This document shows, one piece after another, positions 1 through 11,105 of a DNA stretch of 64,000 nt; the stretch's first letter is position 1, and each line of letters opens with the position of its first letter. Source of the stretch: Erinaceus europaeus (taxonomy: Eukaryota; Chordata; Mammalia; Eulipotyphla; Erinaceidae); contig NC_080179.1 of the NCBI RefSeq assembly GCF_950295315.1, positions 75,674,336 to 75,738,335 on the forward strand. Reading direction: 5' to 3'. The notes beneath the pieces are model-generated. The model searched no databases, was not told the origin of the DNA, and saw only the letters and a program-made list of their open reading frames with translations. A program made the position numbers and the translations under genes.

Positions 1-139
1 GGTTAAGCATTTTTAATTTATTTATTAATTATTGTATAAATTAGTATATAACTTTACAAATCATTATATGACCAATAAATGATTATTTTAGTAAGTTAAT
101 TATACTTATTAGTGATTCCTTCTGCATTTTCCTTGCTTT

Positions 140-245
140 GCTTCTAAGTCCCGTCTGTGAATGGGATCATCTGGTATACCCCCTTCTCTTCTGCTCTTCT
201 GGCTTATCTTCCTCAACATAATTCCCTTTACTTCCAGCCATGAAC
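140..245 (-). mobile_element. Old L1 3' fragment
   Basis: Weak antisense similarity to the hedgehog L1 3' region seen better at 9150-9250 (the stretch 'gtgagatcat...cttctggcttatc'). It is short and diverged, so the call is tentative. Bases 1-139 are AT-rich with nothing recognisable. Confidence 0.4.
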
Positions 246-353
246 TAACAACACAGAAGATCTCTCTCTCTCTCTCTCTTCTCACCAGGCTTATGCTGGA
301 GTTTGGTGACTGAATAACTCCTGGAATTCATTTCCTTGAAGTTATCTCTCTGT

Positions 354-405
354 GTATGTATGTATGTATGTATGTATGTATGTATGTATGTATGTATGTA
401 TGTAT
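354..405. repeat. (TATG)n microsatellite
   Basis: About 13 uninterrupted GTAT/TATG units, next to the tail of an antisense S2 SINE; probably grown from its A/T-rich tail. A short CT run lies at 260-282. Confidence 0.9.
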
Positions 406-568
406 CTACCTTTTTCTGATACAGAAAGAGAAAGCAAGAGATGAAAGACATCTGCAGCCCTGTTCCACCACTTTCGAAGCTTCCTCCCTGCAGGTGGGGG
501 CCAGGGGCTTGAACCTGGTTCCTCAAGAGTAGTCAAGTGTGTCTTCTATCATGAGCCTTCCCCTTTGA
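406..568 (-). mobile_element. S2 SINE, diverged
   Basis: Antisense S2: purine-rich body, then 'acatctgcagccctg', 'cctgcaggtgggggcc' and the reverse-complement B box 'gggcttgaacctgg'. The 5' head beyond about 530 is poorly conserved. Confidence 0.7.
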
Positions 569-779
569 GAGCAAAGTGAGCAGAGCACTGCTCTACCACT
601 TTAAGTGATACCAGAGAGCAAACACAGGCATGTGTTCCAGGGTTGAACCGCTGCTCTAAGGCTCTAAAACTTCTTCACCTCTCTGTTCCCTGATGCTTGC
701 CTATGGCTTTTGGTGTTCAGAGCTATTTTCTTTGGAGTCATTTTCCATTTGTTTCTACTGAGGTTTTGACCCCACCCCC

Positions 780-832
780 CAATTCTGGCTCATGGTGCTT
801 ACTGCAATAACCACTATGCTATCTCCTGCTAC
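780..832 (-). mobile_element. S4 SINE fragment
   Basis: Antisense S4 head ('aaccactatgctatctcc') joined to its distal part ('ctggctcatggtgct') with the middle deleted. Confidence 0.5.
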
Positions 833-1002
833 CCTTTTCAAACAGTTTTTAACGTCTTAAAATAATGCAATGTTCACTTCTCTACTTCACCCTATCCTGG
901 TACAAAGTTAGACACAAATTAGACATTTAATAAGGTGTATTTGATCATAGAACTGAATTACAGTGCATCAGTAGTCCTAAAAATAGAAAGAAAAAAAAAA
1001 GA

Positions 1003-1310
1003 AGAGTCGGGCAGTAGCGCAGTGGGTTAAGCACACGTGGCACAAAGCGCAAGGACCTGCGGAAGGATCCGGGTTCGAGTCCCTGGCTCCCCACCTTCAG
1101 GGGAGTCGCTTCACAGGCGGTGAAGCAGGTCTGCAGGTGTCTATCTTTCTCTCCCCCCTCTCTGTCTTCCCCTCCTCTCTCCATTTCTCTCTGTCCTATC
1201 TAACAATGATGAAATCAATAACAATGATAATAATAATAACTACAACAACAATAAAAGACAGACTTTCAGCAAAAGGGAAAAATAAATAAAATAAAATGAA
1301 ATAAAATATA
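1003..1310 (+). mobile_element. S1 SINE
   Basis: Complete S1: A box 'tagcgcagtggg', B box 'gggttcgagtcc', CT-rich body and an AAT/AAAATA tail. Confidence 0.93.
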
Positions 1311-1854
1311 TATCAAAAGGGACTCTTTGGGACATGGTCCTATGTCTTTCCTATCATTAATCTGGTATTTTGTGAGAGACTTTCAGTCATACAGGGTGAT
1401 TTAGAAGTGGCTGGTCTGTGGACTTGCACTGAATGGGAGAGTGGGTGGCACTAGGCCCTGGGGAAGTGCTGGCCAACTCAAGGGAAAGAGGAAACACAGG
1501 CCTGTTTACTGGGTGGCTTTGGCATTTGGACGAGTCCCAGCTACGGCTCGAGAACATCGGACCCACAGTCCCTGCTGCCTTTACCTCTGCCAGCTGGGCT
1601 CACACACGGTACAGCCGAGCTGCCTTCTGGCTCTGGGGCAAGGTGGAGGCACCAGCAGGCTGGGAATGAAGGAACTGTGGAGGGGATAAAAATAAAAAAA
1701 GGCATAGACAGCTCTCTTCTCTGTCTCTCCATTTCCCTTCCTCCTCTGATAGAGAAGTGGTTTAAACCCAAATCAGGCCGTATACTAATAAGGTCCTGGG
1801 AGACCTAAGGGGTCAGGCTGGGGGGGGGGGGCGCACAGAAGGCAGTGGGAGGGT
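1311..1854. other. Unassigned sequence
   Basis: Moderately GC-rich, non-repetitive by eye. Open frames of 75-82 codons in competing frames at 1433-1771 have no recognisable domain and are treated as chance. Confidence 0.5.
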
Positions 1855-1965
1855 GGGGAGATAGCATGATACTATACAAAGGACTTCCATTCCCAAAGTC
1901 TCAAGTTCAATCTCTAGCACCACAGTAAGCCAAAGCTGAACAGCGCTCTGGAAAAAGAAGGGGGG
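1855..1965 (+). mobile_element. S4 SINE
   Basis: 'gggagatagcatgatactat' head, diverged body and 'ctgaacagcgctctgg' end. A G-rich and purine-rich tail follows to about 2035. Confidence 0.75.
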
Positions 1966-2189
1966 GGGGGGTAGGGGCAGGGGGAAGTGAAGGATAAAAA
2001 GAGGAGGAGGAAGAGGAAGGAGAAGGGGACTAGGAAGACAGAATTACTGCTTTGAGCTCTTTTTGCTTCTTTTAAGTGTTTCTATGCCAAAAAGATTTGA
2101 AAATCACTGCTTTCCCCATGGTAATTAGCCTCTAAGTAATCTACTATTTTATTTTTATTATTACTTTAGAACAAAAGTTTAAAACTTAA

Positions 2190-2525
2190 AAGAACTTTGG
2201 GGGTTTAATGGTTTTCAGTAAATACAGTTGTTGGTACATATGTAAAATTTCTCAGTTTTCTGAGAAAAAACCCTCCCCCTCCCCCAGGCCCTCCTCCATC
2301 ATCTCGCACCAGGACTTGAAAGACCCCCACCCCCACCCAGAGTCCTTTGCTTTGGTGCAATATACCAAACCCAGTCCAAGTTCAATTTTGTGTCTCCCTT
2401 TCTGTTCTTATTTCTCAACTTCTGTCCATGAGTGAGATCACCCCATATTCATCTTTCTCTTCCTGGCTTATCTCACTTAACACGAATCCTTCAGGTTCCA
2501 TACAAGATGAGGTGAATAACGCTTT
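2190..2525 (-). mobile_element. L1 3' end, antisense
   Basis: Antisense hedgehog L1 3' UTR and end of ORF2 ('ttctcaacttctgtccatga', 'gtgagatcacc'), parallel to 8930-9260. It abuts a sense L1 3' end. Confidence 0.8.
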
Positions 2526-2544
2526 AAGCGCTCAGTGCAGCCTA

Positions 2545-2998
2545 TCAGCGTGTAAGTGTACACCTGTGTTCATAGCAGCACGATTTGTAGTAGCCAACAC
2601 CTGGAAGCAACCCAGGTGTCCAACAACATCGATGAGTGGGTGAAATTTTGGTATATTTATTTACATGATGGGATTCTACTCAGCTGTTAAAAATTATCAA
2701 GTTATCTTCTTTGCATCTTCTGGAGGATGGAACTTGAGGACATGATGTTGAATGAAATAATCCCAACAAGAGAAGGGTGGGTACCAAATGATTTCACTTA
2801 TAAGGAGGACTTAACGAATTGGGATGGGAAGGGAGAAAACAAAGTGAAGCATGGACTGGATGCGGTGGACTGAAGCAAAGTAAAGGACTCTGGGGAGGGG
2901 GGAGAGGGAGAAAACTTTGGAGGCCTGAGGCAGAATGAAATTGTACACGTGTGTCAGTGGCTGCACTCTATCGCATTAACACCCTCAATAAAAAAATA
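2545..2998 (+). mobile_element. L1 3' end, sense
   Basis: Starts in the ORF2 C-terminal coding region ('tgttcatagcagcacgattt', 'aacccaggtgtccaacaaca') and runs through the 3' UTR to an 'aataaaaaaataaaata' tail; 5'-truncated. Confidence 0.88.
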
Positions 2999-3003
2999 AA
3001 ATA

Positions 3004-3312
3004 GGGAGTCGGGTGGCAGTGCCACGGGTTAAGCGCAGGTGGCGCAGAGCGCAGGGACCAGCGTAAGGATCCCGGTTCGAGCCCCCGGCTCCCCACCTGC
3101 AGGGGCGTCGCTTCACAGGCGGTGAAGCAGGTCTGCAGGTGTCTGTCTTTCTGTCCCCCTCTCTGTCTTCCCTTCCTCTCGCCATTTCTCTCTGTCCTGT
3201 CCAACAACGACGACATCAATAACAACAATAATAACTACAACAATAGAAGGGCAACAAAAGGGAATAAATAAATAAACAAATAAATATTAAAAATAAAATA
3301 AATAAAATATTA
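3004..3312 (+). mobile_element. S1 SINE
   Basis: Full-length S1 with clear A and B boxes and a long AAATA tail; inserted right behind the A-tail of the preceding L1. Confidence 0.93.
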
Positions 3313-3508
3313 AAAGCTTGTCAGAATATTGGAGGAGAGGTCAGTGCTTGAAGAAGTTGCATTCTTGACCCAGCAGTACAGGGACTGTCCTGATTTTAAG
3401 TCATTTAGTGGAAACAAAGTATTGGAGGTTGGGAACTTTGAATCTTGTCTTGTGTTTCAGATTGCCTTGGGCTATGTCTGGTGGGGAAGTTTAGAAACTG
3501 GATTCATT

Positions 3509-3672
3509 TTTACCTTCTCCCTTTCTCCTTCCTTCCTCCCTCCCTTCCTTCCTTCTTTCTTTCCCTCTTTTACTCCTACTTCTCCTTTTCATCCTCTTCC
3601 TCCTCCTCCTCTCCCTCTTCCTCCTCTCCCTCTTCCTCCTCTTCCTCCTCTTCCTCCTCTCTTTTTTTTTTC
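3509..3672. repeat. Pyrimidine tract (CCT/CTT)n
   Basis: About 160 bp of almost pure pyrimidine on the + strand, forming the expanded tail of the antisense S4 that follows. The poly-Ser/Pro frames here are artefacts. Confidence 0.9.
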
Positions 3673-3776
3673 CCCCTCAGAGCACTGCTTAGCCCTGGTT
3701 TATGGAGACTGAACCTGAGACCTGGGGACCCCAGGCATGAAAGTCTTTTTGCATAATCACTATGCTATCTCCCCCA
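3673..3776 (-). mobile_element. S4 SINE
   Basis: Antisense S4: 'cagagcactgcttagccctg', 'caggcatgaaagtc', 'cactatgctatctccccc'. Confidence 0.85.
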
Positions 3777-3859
3777 GAGAAATGGTTATTGTATAAGTAT
3801 GAGAGAGTTTCACATGAGATACAGAGTAAGAAAGAGAAAGCATAGAAATACTTAGGCAC

Positions 3860-4732
3860 GGATCAACAACAGTAGAGAATGGTCCATACTCTCTCTACCA
3901 CCTGAGGAAGATAGATCCTGAAATTGGGGCAACTTGGAATGTTCCTACTCATGACCACAGAATGTGAGCTCAGATCTACAGGGATGCAGAGGTCACATAG
4001 GCTCCTGTGCTGAATATGGGCCCTAGATCACAGCAAATTGATGGGGTGTACAGTCAACAATATTTATACAACTTTCCCATATTTGGGAGCTACTCTCTTC
4101 CCTGATCCAGCTTTCTAGCCCTTTATCCAGCCGTGACATCATCTCCTCAGACAATAACTTGGATCCACCTGCATATCAACTGCCAGGCTCAGGAAAAAAC
4201 TAGTATAGTCACAGGTCCTTTGGAATATAACTAAAATAGGCCTCCTAGCTATCTTCCAAATGGATATCCCCAAATCTTCATCTGCAATATTCCAGCCTTT
4301 AGGTTCATGATTAGTCAACAATTGGTTTGGCTTTCTATGTGAACTCTTTTTTCAGTCACCAGGTTCCAGATGCTACCATGATGCCGACCAGACTTCCCTG
4401 GACAGACAACCCCACCAGTGTGTCCTGGAGCTCTGCTTCCCCAGAGCCCGTCCCAACTAAGGAAAGAGAGAGACAGGCTGGGAGTATGGCTTGACCTGTC
4501 AACACCCATGTTCAGCGGGGAAGCAATTACAGAAGCCAGACCTTCCACCTTCTGCATCCCACAATGACCCTGGGTCCATGCTCCCAGAGGGATAAAGAAT
4601 AGGAAAGCTATCAGGGGAGGGGATGGGATACGGAGTTCTGGTGGTGGGAATTGTGTGGAGTTGTACCCCTCTTATCCTATGGCTTTGTCAGTGTTTCCTT
4701 TTTATAAATAAAAATTTTAAAAAGGAAAGAAC
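3860..4732 (+). mobile_element. RepB retrotransposed copy with TSD
   Basis: 873-bp A-tailed element flanked by an exact 11-bp duplication 'tacttaggcac' (3849-3859 and 4733-4743). The 3' end reads 'ataaataaaaattttaaaaa'. The TSD and A-tail show insertion by target-primed reverse transcription, so this is a real transposed unit. I see no coding domain. It may be a non-autonomous L1 passenger or an unusual L1 3' region; the family is undetermined. Confidence 0.85.
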
Positions 4733-4878
4733 TACTTAGGCACATGCTGTGCTAAGGATGGAACCCCAATCCAATGCCAGTCTAACAGTCTATCCGCTGA
4801 GCCATTTCCTCAGGCTCCCTCTCCTTTTCCTGTCTCCCCATCTTATCTACTATGTCCCAAAGCTGTTGCTCTTTATAA

Positions 4879-4881
<3 letters not shown>

Positions 4882-4942
<61 letters not shown>

Positions 4943-4952
4943 TGTGTGTGTA
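4882..4952. repeat. (GT)n microsatellite
   Basis: About 35 GT dinucleotides with one TA interruption; forms the tail of the adjacent antisense S4. Confidence 0.95.
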
Positions 4953-5075
4953 CCCCTTGCCAGAGCACTGCTCAGGTCTGGTTTATGGAGGTGCTGGGAA
5001 TTGAACCTGGTACCTGTGGTGCCTCAGGCATGAAAGTCCTTTGCATAACCATTATGCTATCTCCCTATCTACAAT
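4953..5075 (-). mobile_element. S4 SINE
   Basis: Antisense S4: 'cagagcactgctcaggtctg', 'gggaattgaacctggtacct' and 'accattatgctatctccct' in order. Confidence 0.9.
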
Positions 5076-5090
5076 TGTCTGGTATTGCAC

Positions 5091-5834
5091 TGATTCAGTG
5101 TGTGTGTACAATGTTGCAAGTCTGCTGAGGGTGGGAACCATAAACTCCACTAGGAAAAGTCGCTGCCGGCCCATATAAACAGCTGCACAGTTAAAGCCAG
5201 TACAGCGGGTAGGGTGTAGCTCTCTGTGCAGCTGTTCATGAGGAACTCATCAAGCTTTGGAAAAAATCAGTTGTTGGGAAGATGTCAAACATCTGGATGC
5301 ACTTAGATGCTTATGTAAAATAATCCCCCCAACAGTAAGTTTGGCTCTGAGTGCTTTGTTTGGGGCAGAAATCACTTTTCATTAATTTTTTTTTTTTTTT
5401 GCTTTAAGCTTTTTAAGCTTTTACTTTTGAGAAAATCCATGCATGTGGGGGTAAAAGTAAAAACAAAAGCAAACAAAAAAACAGCCCAAGAGTAGAAAAA
5501 GGCACAGAATCTGGTCTCTCTCTGCTCTCACCGCCAGTCTTGATCCCATCCACTCTCAGGGGCCACCCTTGGTGTTGCTAAAGGTCATTGGAAATGTGTG
5601 TAACAAAAATGTCTTCTTCTCTCTCGGTCTCTCTCTCTTTTTTAGTCATTGGTATTTTCCACATTCCTCAATGGCTTGCTTAGCACCTCGAAAAGACGCC
5701 CTGAGAGTTACTCCTTATCTGTCCGTATAAATGGGTCAGACCCACTGCTTTAAACAGAGTTAACTCATGTTGACATCTCTCTGTAATGCCTTTGGGGTTG
5801 TTTATTTCAACATGACGGGTATGTTTTTAACCCC
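5091..5834. other. Unassigned, mostly unique sequence
   Basis: No SINE or LINE body recognised. Contains poly-T at 5388-5400 and a small AAGCTT-rich palindromic patch at 5400-5425. No coding signal that I trust. Confidence 0.5.
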
Positions 5835-5844
5835 AACCCCACCG

Positions 5845-5845
<1 letters not shown>

Positions 5846-5882
<37 letters not shown>

Positions 5883-6271
5883 CACACACACAGTCACAGT
5901 CACACACACTCACACAGACACACAGACAGACACACACACACTCACACAGACACACACACACACTCAGACACACAGACACACACACTCACACAGACACACA
6001 GACAGACACACACACACTCACACAGACACACATACACACTCACACACACACACTCACAGACACAAACACACTCAGACACACAGACACACACACACAGACA
6101 CACACACACTCACACACATACACACACACTCACACACACATACACACACACACAAACACAAACACACTCAGACACACAGACACACACACACTCACACAGA
6201 CACACACACACACTCACACAGATACACACACACACAGACACACACACACTCAGACACACACACTCACACAC
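5846..6271. repeat. Compound (CA)n/(CAGA)n microsatellite
   Basis: About 425 bp of CA dinucleotides broken by CACT, CAGA and CATA units, with larger period repeats. The 194-codon His/Thr-rich frame across it is a repeat artefact. Confidence 0.97.
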
Positions 6272-6486
6272 CCTTCCAGCCCAAGTCTGTCCTTCTCTGC
6301 CCAGAGCTCACCATTATTCTGAACCAACTCTTCCAGTGGGGTTTCATTTAGTAAGATATGTCTAGTATTTAATCATGTAGGGTCAACTTCATTGATTTAT
6401 TCACAATTTTATGTGTGTGTTTAGTTTACTTTCAATTTAAAAAATTATAACTGGAAACCATGCTATATAAGTATTCCATTTCTTTT

Positions 6487-6640
6487 TTAAAAAAATACTT
6501 TATTTATTTTGGGTAGAGACAAAAATTGAGAGGAAAGCATGAGACAGAATGGGAGAAAGTTGGACACCTGTAGCAGTGCTTCACCTCTCCTGAAGTTTCC
6601 CCCCTGCAGGTGAGAACTGGGAGCTTGAATCCTGATTAAA
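6487..6640 (-). mobile_element. S2 SINE, head missing
   Basis: Antisense S2 tail and body ('tttatttattttgggtagag', 'cacctgtagcagtgcttcac', 'ccctgcaggtgagaactggg'); ends before the A-box region. Confidence 0.75.
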
Positions 6641-6691
6641 CATTCTAGCTCATTCCTGCATAGACATATGTATATAAATTTCTTAGAATAT

Positions 6692-7043
6692 GGGAGTTGG
6701 CCGGTAGAGTAGTGGGTTAAGCGCCCATGATGCAAAGCGCAAGGACCGGCATAAGGATCCCTTTCAAGCCCCCTGGCTCCCCACCTGCAGGGGGTCGCTA
6801 TGCCAGCGGTGAAGCAGGTCTGCAGGTGTCTGTTTTTCCTCCTGTCTTCCCCTCCTCTCTCCATTTCTCTCTGTCCTATCCAACAACAACAACAGCTATG
6901 ACAACACTAGCAATGACAACAATAACAACTGCAAGAACAGCAAGGGCAACAAAATGGGGGAAATGGCCTCCAGGAGCAGTGGGTTCGTAGTGCAGGCACC
7001 GAGCCCAGCGATAACCCTCGAGGCAAAAAAAAAAATTAAAATT
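6692..7043 (+). mobile_element. S1L SINE with TSD
   Basis: S1 head and body plus the 3' module (6964-7025). Flanked by 'ttagaatat' (6683-6691 and 7044-7052). Inserted into an old antisense L1. Confidence 0.92.
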
Positions 7044-7052
7044 TTAGAATAT

Positions 7053-7600
7053 ATACCAATAAGTAGAATTGTTAGGTTGTAGGGTACAGTCACAACAACT
7101 TTATTTTATATTGCAAAATAACACATATTGATGCTGGAAATGTTTAAAAGTTATAATTATGAGAGTTGGGCGGTAGCTCAGCGGGTTAAGCGCACGTGGC
7201 GCAAAGCACAAGGACCGGCATAGGGATCCGGGTTCGAGCCCCCCCGGCTCCCCACCTGCAGGGGAGTCGCTTCACAGGCGGGTGAAGCAGGTCTGCAGGT
7301 GTCTGTCTTTCTCTCCCCCTCTCTGTCTTCCCCTCCACTCTCCATTTCTCTCTGTCCTATCTAACAATGATGACATCAATAATAACTACAACAATAAAAC
7401 AAGGGCAACAAAAGAGAATAAATAAATATTAAAAAAAGAAATGCAAACATCTTTTTAAAAGTTATGATTATTATTGCCACATTCCAACACTTGGGCTTCT
7501 CAAACTTCTCAAATCTTGCATAATCTGATAGGTGTGAAATGATGTCTTATTATAGTTCTAATTTGCATTTGCGACTGAAGTTAACTTCTATGGTTTTTTG
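7053..7600 (-). mobile_element. Old L1 fragment (interrupted)
   Basis: Diverged antisense L1 ('ggtgtgaaatgatgtcttat', 'tctaatttgcatttg') continuing on both sides of the S1 at 7161-7453; also recognisable upstream at 6641-6691. Confidence 0.6.
7161..7453 (+). mobile_element. S1 SINE with TSD
   Basis: Full S1 flanked by an 18-bp duplication with one mismatch, 'tttaaaagttataattat' (7143-7160) and 'tttaaaagttatgattat' (7454-7471). Confidence 0.95.
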
Positions 7601-7604
7601 GCTA

Positions 7605-8120
7605 GGTTTTTTTTTTCTTTTTAAAAAAATAATTTATTTGTTATTAATAGTTTGTTACAAGATTCTAAGATGACAATGTTAGCTCCACACCACACCCACC
7701 ACCAAAGTTCTGGATCCCCTCCCTCCCTCCCACCTCCCAAGGATATCCACCAGAGTTCTCCCAAATCTTACAAAGCTTGCTTGCTGCTCCTTTTTCTGGA
7801 TATATATTTGCAAGGTCACGTAAATCAGATCCAGAGATCCCATATATGATTGAGACCATATGGAACTTATCTTTCATCTCTTTACTTACTTCTCAAAACC
7901 TAATCACCTCCAATTCCATCCACTTTGTCCCAAAGGATACAATATCACCTTTTTTAGTGCAGAGTAGTATTCCATGGAGTATATATGTCCCATAACTTCT
8001 TTATCCAGTCATCTGTTGATGGACGTGTAGGCTACTCGCACTCTTTGGCTATTGTGAACAATGCAGCTATGAACATAGCTATTGTTGGAGCCCTGGTTCT
8101 TTCTAATAACTGATCATCTC
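7605..8120 (-). mobile_element. L1 3' end, antisense (second 3' UTR type)
   Basis: Poly-T start, then a 3' UTR distinct from the 8.9-kb L1 ('ttgttacaagattctaagat'), running into ORF2-like antisense ('ggctattgtgaacaatgcag'). Confidence 0.75.
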
Positions 8121-8138
8121 ATTAAAAATAGTAATTCC

Positions 8139-8301
8139 AGGAGTCGGGCGGTAGCACAGCGAGTCAAGCACACATGGTGCAAAGCGCAAGAACCAGAGTA
8201 AGGACAACAACAAGTAACAACAACAACAACAGCTACAACAACAATTTAAAAAAACCAAGGGCAACAAAAAGGGAAAATAAGTAAATATTTTAAAAAATCT
8301 T
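8139..8301 (+). mobile_element. S1 SINE, internally deleted
   Basis: Head present to about 8203, then a direct jump into the ACAACA tail; B box, CT-rich body and conserved centre are absent. An 18-bp duplication with two mismatches flanks it (8121-8138, 8302-8319), so the deletion arose within the copy or in its RNA. Confidence 0.85.
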
Positions 8302-8319
8302 ATTAAAAATTTTAATTCC

Positions 8320-8895
8320 TTTGCTTCTTTTCATGTGGGACTCGTCTCAGCAATTCATGTGAGGCAGGTCTAATAGTGGAAAACTCCTTCAGCTGCTGAC
8401 TGTTTGAAAATATCTTTATTTCTCCTATTTGAAGGATAATCTAGAAAGATACAGAATTCATGGCTGACAACTCATCTTTTAAGACTTTTGAATATGCCAT
8501 TACACTCCCCCCTTGCCCTAGGGATTGTGATAAGGAATCTGATAGAAGCTGATGGTTCTACATTTGTGTGTGACTTTCTTTCTTTCTTTCCCTGGCAGCT
8601 TGCAATATTTTTTCCTTGTCCCTGGTTTTGGGTAGTTTTACAATGACGTGTCCTGGTGTGTGTCATTTTGGATTCAAACATGTAGCTGTGCAATCACTTT
8701 CTTGAAACCCTATATTTTGAACATGGCTAAAATGTAGAGAATTTTCTGCTAAAATTTCTTTGACTATGTTCTCTACTTTTCTCTGCCCTCTTCTTCCTCA
8801 GGAAGCCCAATAACTGGAATAGAATTCTTTCTGGTAGAAGCTGCCATTTCACTGAGAAGTGCTTCATTTTTCCTAAACCTTTCTTCTCCAAGAAT
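8320..8895 (-). mobile_element. Old L1-like sequence
   Basis: Resembles antisense old mammalian L1 ('ttgtccctggttttgggtag', 'acaatgacgtgtcctggtgt'). Subfamily not determined. Confidence 0.5.
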
Positions 8896-9615
8896 TTTAT
8901 TTATTTATTTATAATTTCTTTGTTCAGGGATTAATGGTTTGCAGTAAACAGTAAATACAATAATAGTTCATACATGCATAACATTTCCCAGTTTTCCACA
9001 AACAATACAATCCCCACCAGGTCCTCTGCATCCTGTTTCAGGACCTGAACCCCCCCCCCCACACACACACACCCCAGAGTCTTCTGCTTTGGTGCAAGAC
9101 ACCGACTCCAGTCCAGTTCTGCTTAGTGTTTTCTCTAATCTTGTTTTTCAACTTCTGTCTATGAGTGAGATCATTCCATATTCATCCTTCTGTTTCTGAC
9201 TTATCCCACTGAACATGATTTTTTCAAGCTCCATCCAAGATGGGCTGAAAAAGGTGAAGTCACCATTTTTAATAGCTGAGTCGTATTCCATTGTGTGTAT
9301 CTATATACCACAACTTGCTCAACCACTCATCTGTTGTTGGACACCTGGGTTGCTCCCAGGTTTTGGCTATTACAAATTGTGCTTCTATGAACATAGGTGT
9401 ACACAGATCTTTTTGGATGGATATGTTTGCTTCCTTAGGATATATGTCTAGGAGAGATACCGCAGGGTCATAGGTAGTAGGTCCACTTCTAGCCTTCTGA
9501 GAGTTCTCCAGACTTCTCTCCACAGGATTTGGAATAATTTATATTCCCACCAGCACTGCAGGAGGGTTCCTATGTCCCCACAACCTCTCCAGCATTTGTT
9601 GCTGCTACCTTTTCT

Positions 9616-9784
9616 TATTTATTTTTAAATTTTTAAAAAAGATTTTATTCATTTATCAATGAGAAAGATAAGAGAAAGGGAAAGAACCAGACATCACTCT
9701 GGTGCATGTGCTGCCAGGCATTGACCTTGGGACCTCATGCTTGAGAGTCCAGTGCTTTATCCACTGCGCCTGTTTCCAGTCCAC
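9616..9784 (-). mobile_element. S3 SINE with TSD
   Basis: Antisense S3 ('cagacatcactctggtgcat', 'tcatgcttgagagtccagtg') inside the L1, flanked by 'tgctaccttttct' (9603-9615) and 'tgctacattttct' (9785-9797). Confidence 0.88.
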
Positions 9785-10197
9785 TGCTACATTTTCTGAT
9801 GTATGACAACTCACAGGAGTGAAGTGGTATCTCACTGTTGTCTTTATTTGCATTTCTCTGACAGTCAATGACTTGGAGCATTTTTTTTTTCATATGTTTA
9901 TTGGCCTTTTGTATCTCTTCTATGGTGAATATTCTGTTCATATCCTCTCCCCATTTTTGGATGGAGTCGTTTGTTTTCTTTGAATTTGGTGAGTTCTTTA
10001 TATATTTTGGTTATTAGCCTCTTGCCTGATATATGGCTTGTAAATATCTTCTCTCAGGTGTGGAAGTTCTCTCTGTTTGGGTGGTGCTTTCTTTTGCTGT
10101 GCAGAAGCTTAATTTGATGTGCCATTGGTATATTTTTGTTTTAGTCTATTTCATAATTGGGTTTGTATCATTGAGGATGCCTTTAAAATTTATATGG

Positions 10198-10499
10198 AAG
10201 GGAGTTGGGCAGAAGCGCAGTGGGTTAAACACATGTGGTGCAAAGCACAAGGAGTAGCGAGTAGCATAAGGATCCAGGTTCCAGACCCCGGCTCCCCACC
10301 TGCAGGGGAGTCACTTCACACGCGGTGAAGCAGGTCTGCAGGTGTCTGTCTTTCTCTCCCCCTCTCTATCTCCCCCTCCACTCTCCATTTCTCTCTGTCC
10401 TATCCAACAACAATGACATCAATAACAACAATAATAACTACAACAATAAAACAACAAGGGCAACAAAAAGAAGTAAATAAATTTTTTTTTAATTTTTAA
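10198..10499 (+). mobile_element. S1 SINE with TSD
   Basis: Full S1 with a small duplication in the head ('gagtagcgagtagc', about 10252-10265). Flanking 'aaaatttatatgg' at 10185-10197 and 10500-10512. Confidence 0.92.
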
Positions 10500-11105
10500 A
10501 AAATTTATATGGTAAATATTCTGCCAATATTTTCCTCTAAGTATCTGATAGTTTCTGGTCTAACATCCATGTCCTTGATCCACTTGGAATTTACTTTTGT
10601 GTTTGGTGAAATAGAGTGATTCAGTTTCATTCTTCTGCATGTTTCAACCCATTTTTTTCCAACCTCATTTGTTGAAGAGACTCTACTTCCCCCATTTAAT
10701 AGTCTGGGCATCTTTGTCAAAGATTAGATGTCCATAGGTGTGGGGCTCACTTCTGGGCTCTCAATTCTATTCCACTGGTCAGTGTGTCTATTCATGTTCC
10801 AGTACCAAGCAGTTTTGATGACAATGGCCCTATAATACAGTTTGAGATCTGGGAGTGTGATGCCTCCAGTTCTGTTCTTTCTTCTCCAGATTGCCAATTC
10901 TAGGTCTTTTCTGGTTCCAGGTAAACATTTGTAGCTTTTGCTTTATTCTCCAAAAAAATGTGGTTGGGATCTTGATGGGGATAGCATTAAATTTGTATAT
11001 AGCTCTGGGTAGTATATTCATTCTGATGATGTTAATTCTTCCAACCCATGAACATGGAATGTCTTTCCACTTCTTTGTGTCTTTTTCTATTTCCTTGGGT
11101 AGTGA

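Larger units (their letters stand above)
8900..11105 (-). mobile_element. L1 (3' UTR and C-terminal half of ORF2), antisense
   Basis: The 3' end is at the low coordinate. Minus-strand frames match ORF2p: the Cys-rich end region (motif AKTWEQPRCPTTDEW near 9330) and the reverse-transcriptase-distal block ([16 protein letters not shown] near 11060). Carries an S3 (9616-9784) and an S1 (10198-10499). Broken at about 11105 by the Vingi fragment. Frames are interrupted, so it is not functional. Confidence 0.92.

Noticed and set aside
1003..1090. Functional tRNA gene in S1 heads
   Set aside because: The tRNA-like heads are followed by the SINE body and A-rich tail and recur about 30 times; they are SINE promoters, not tRNA genes.
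5767..6351. 194-codon His/Thr-rich open frame
   Set aside because: Translation of a CA-type microsatellite; no gene.
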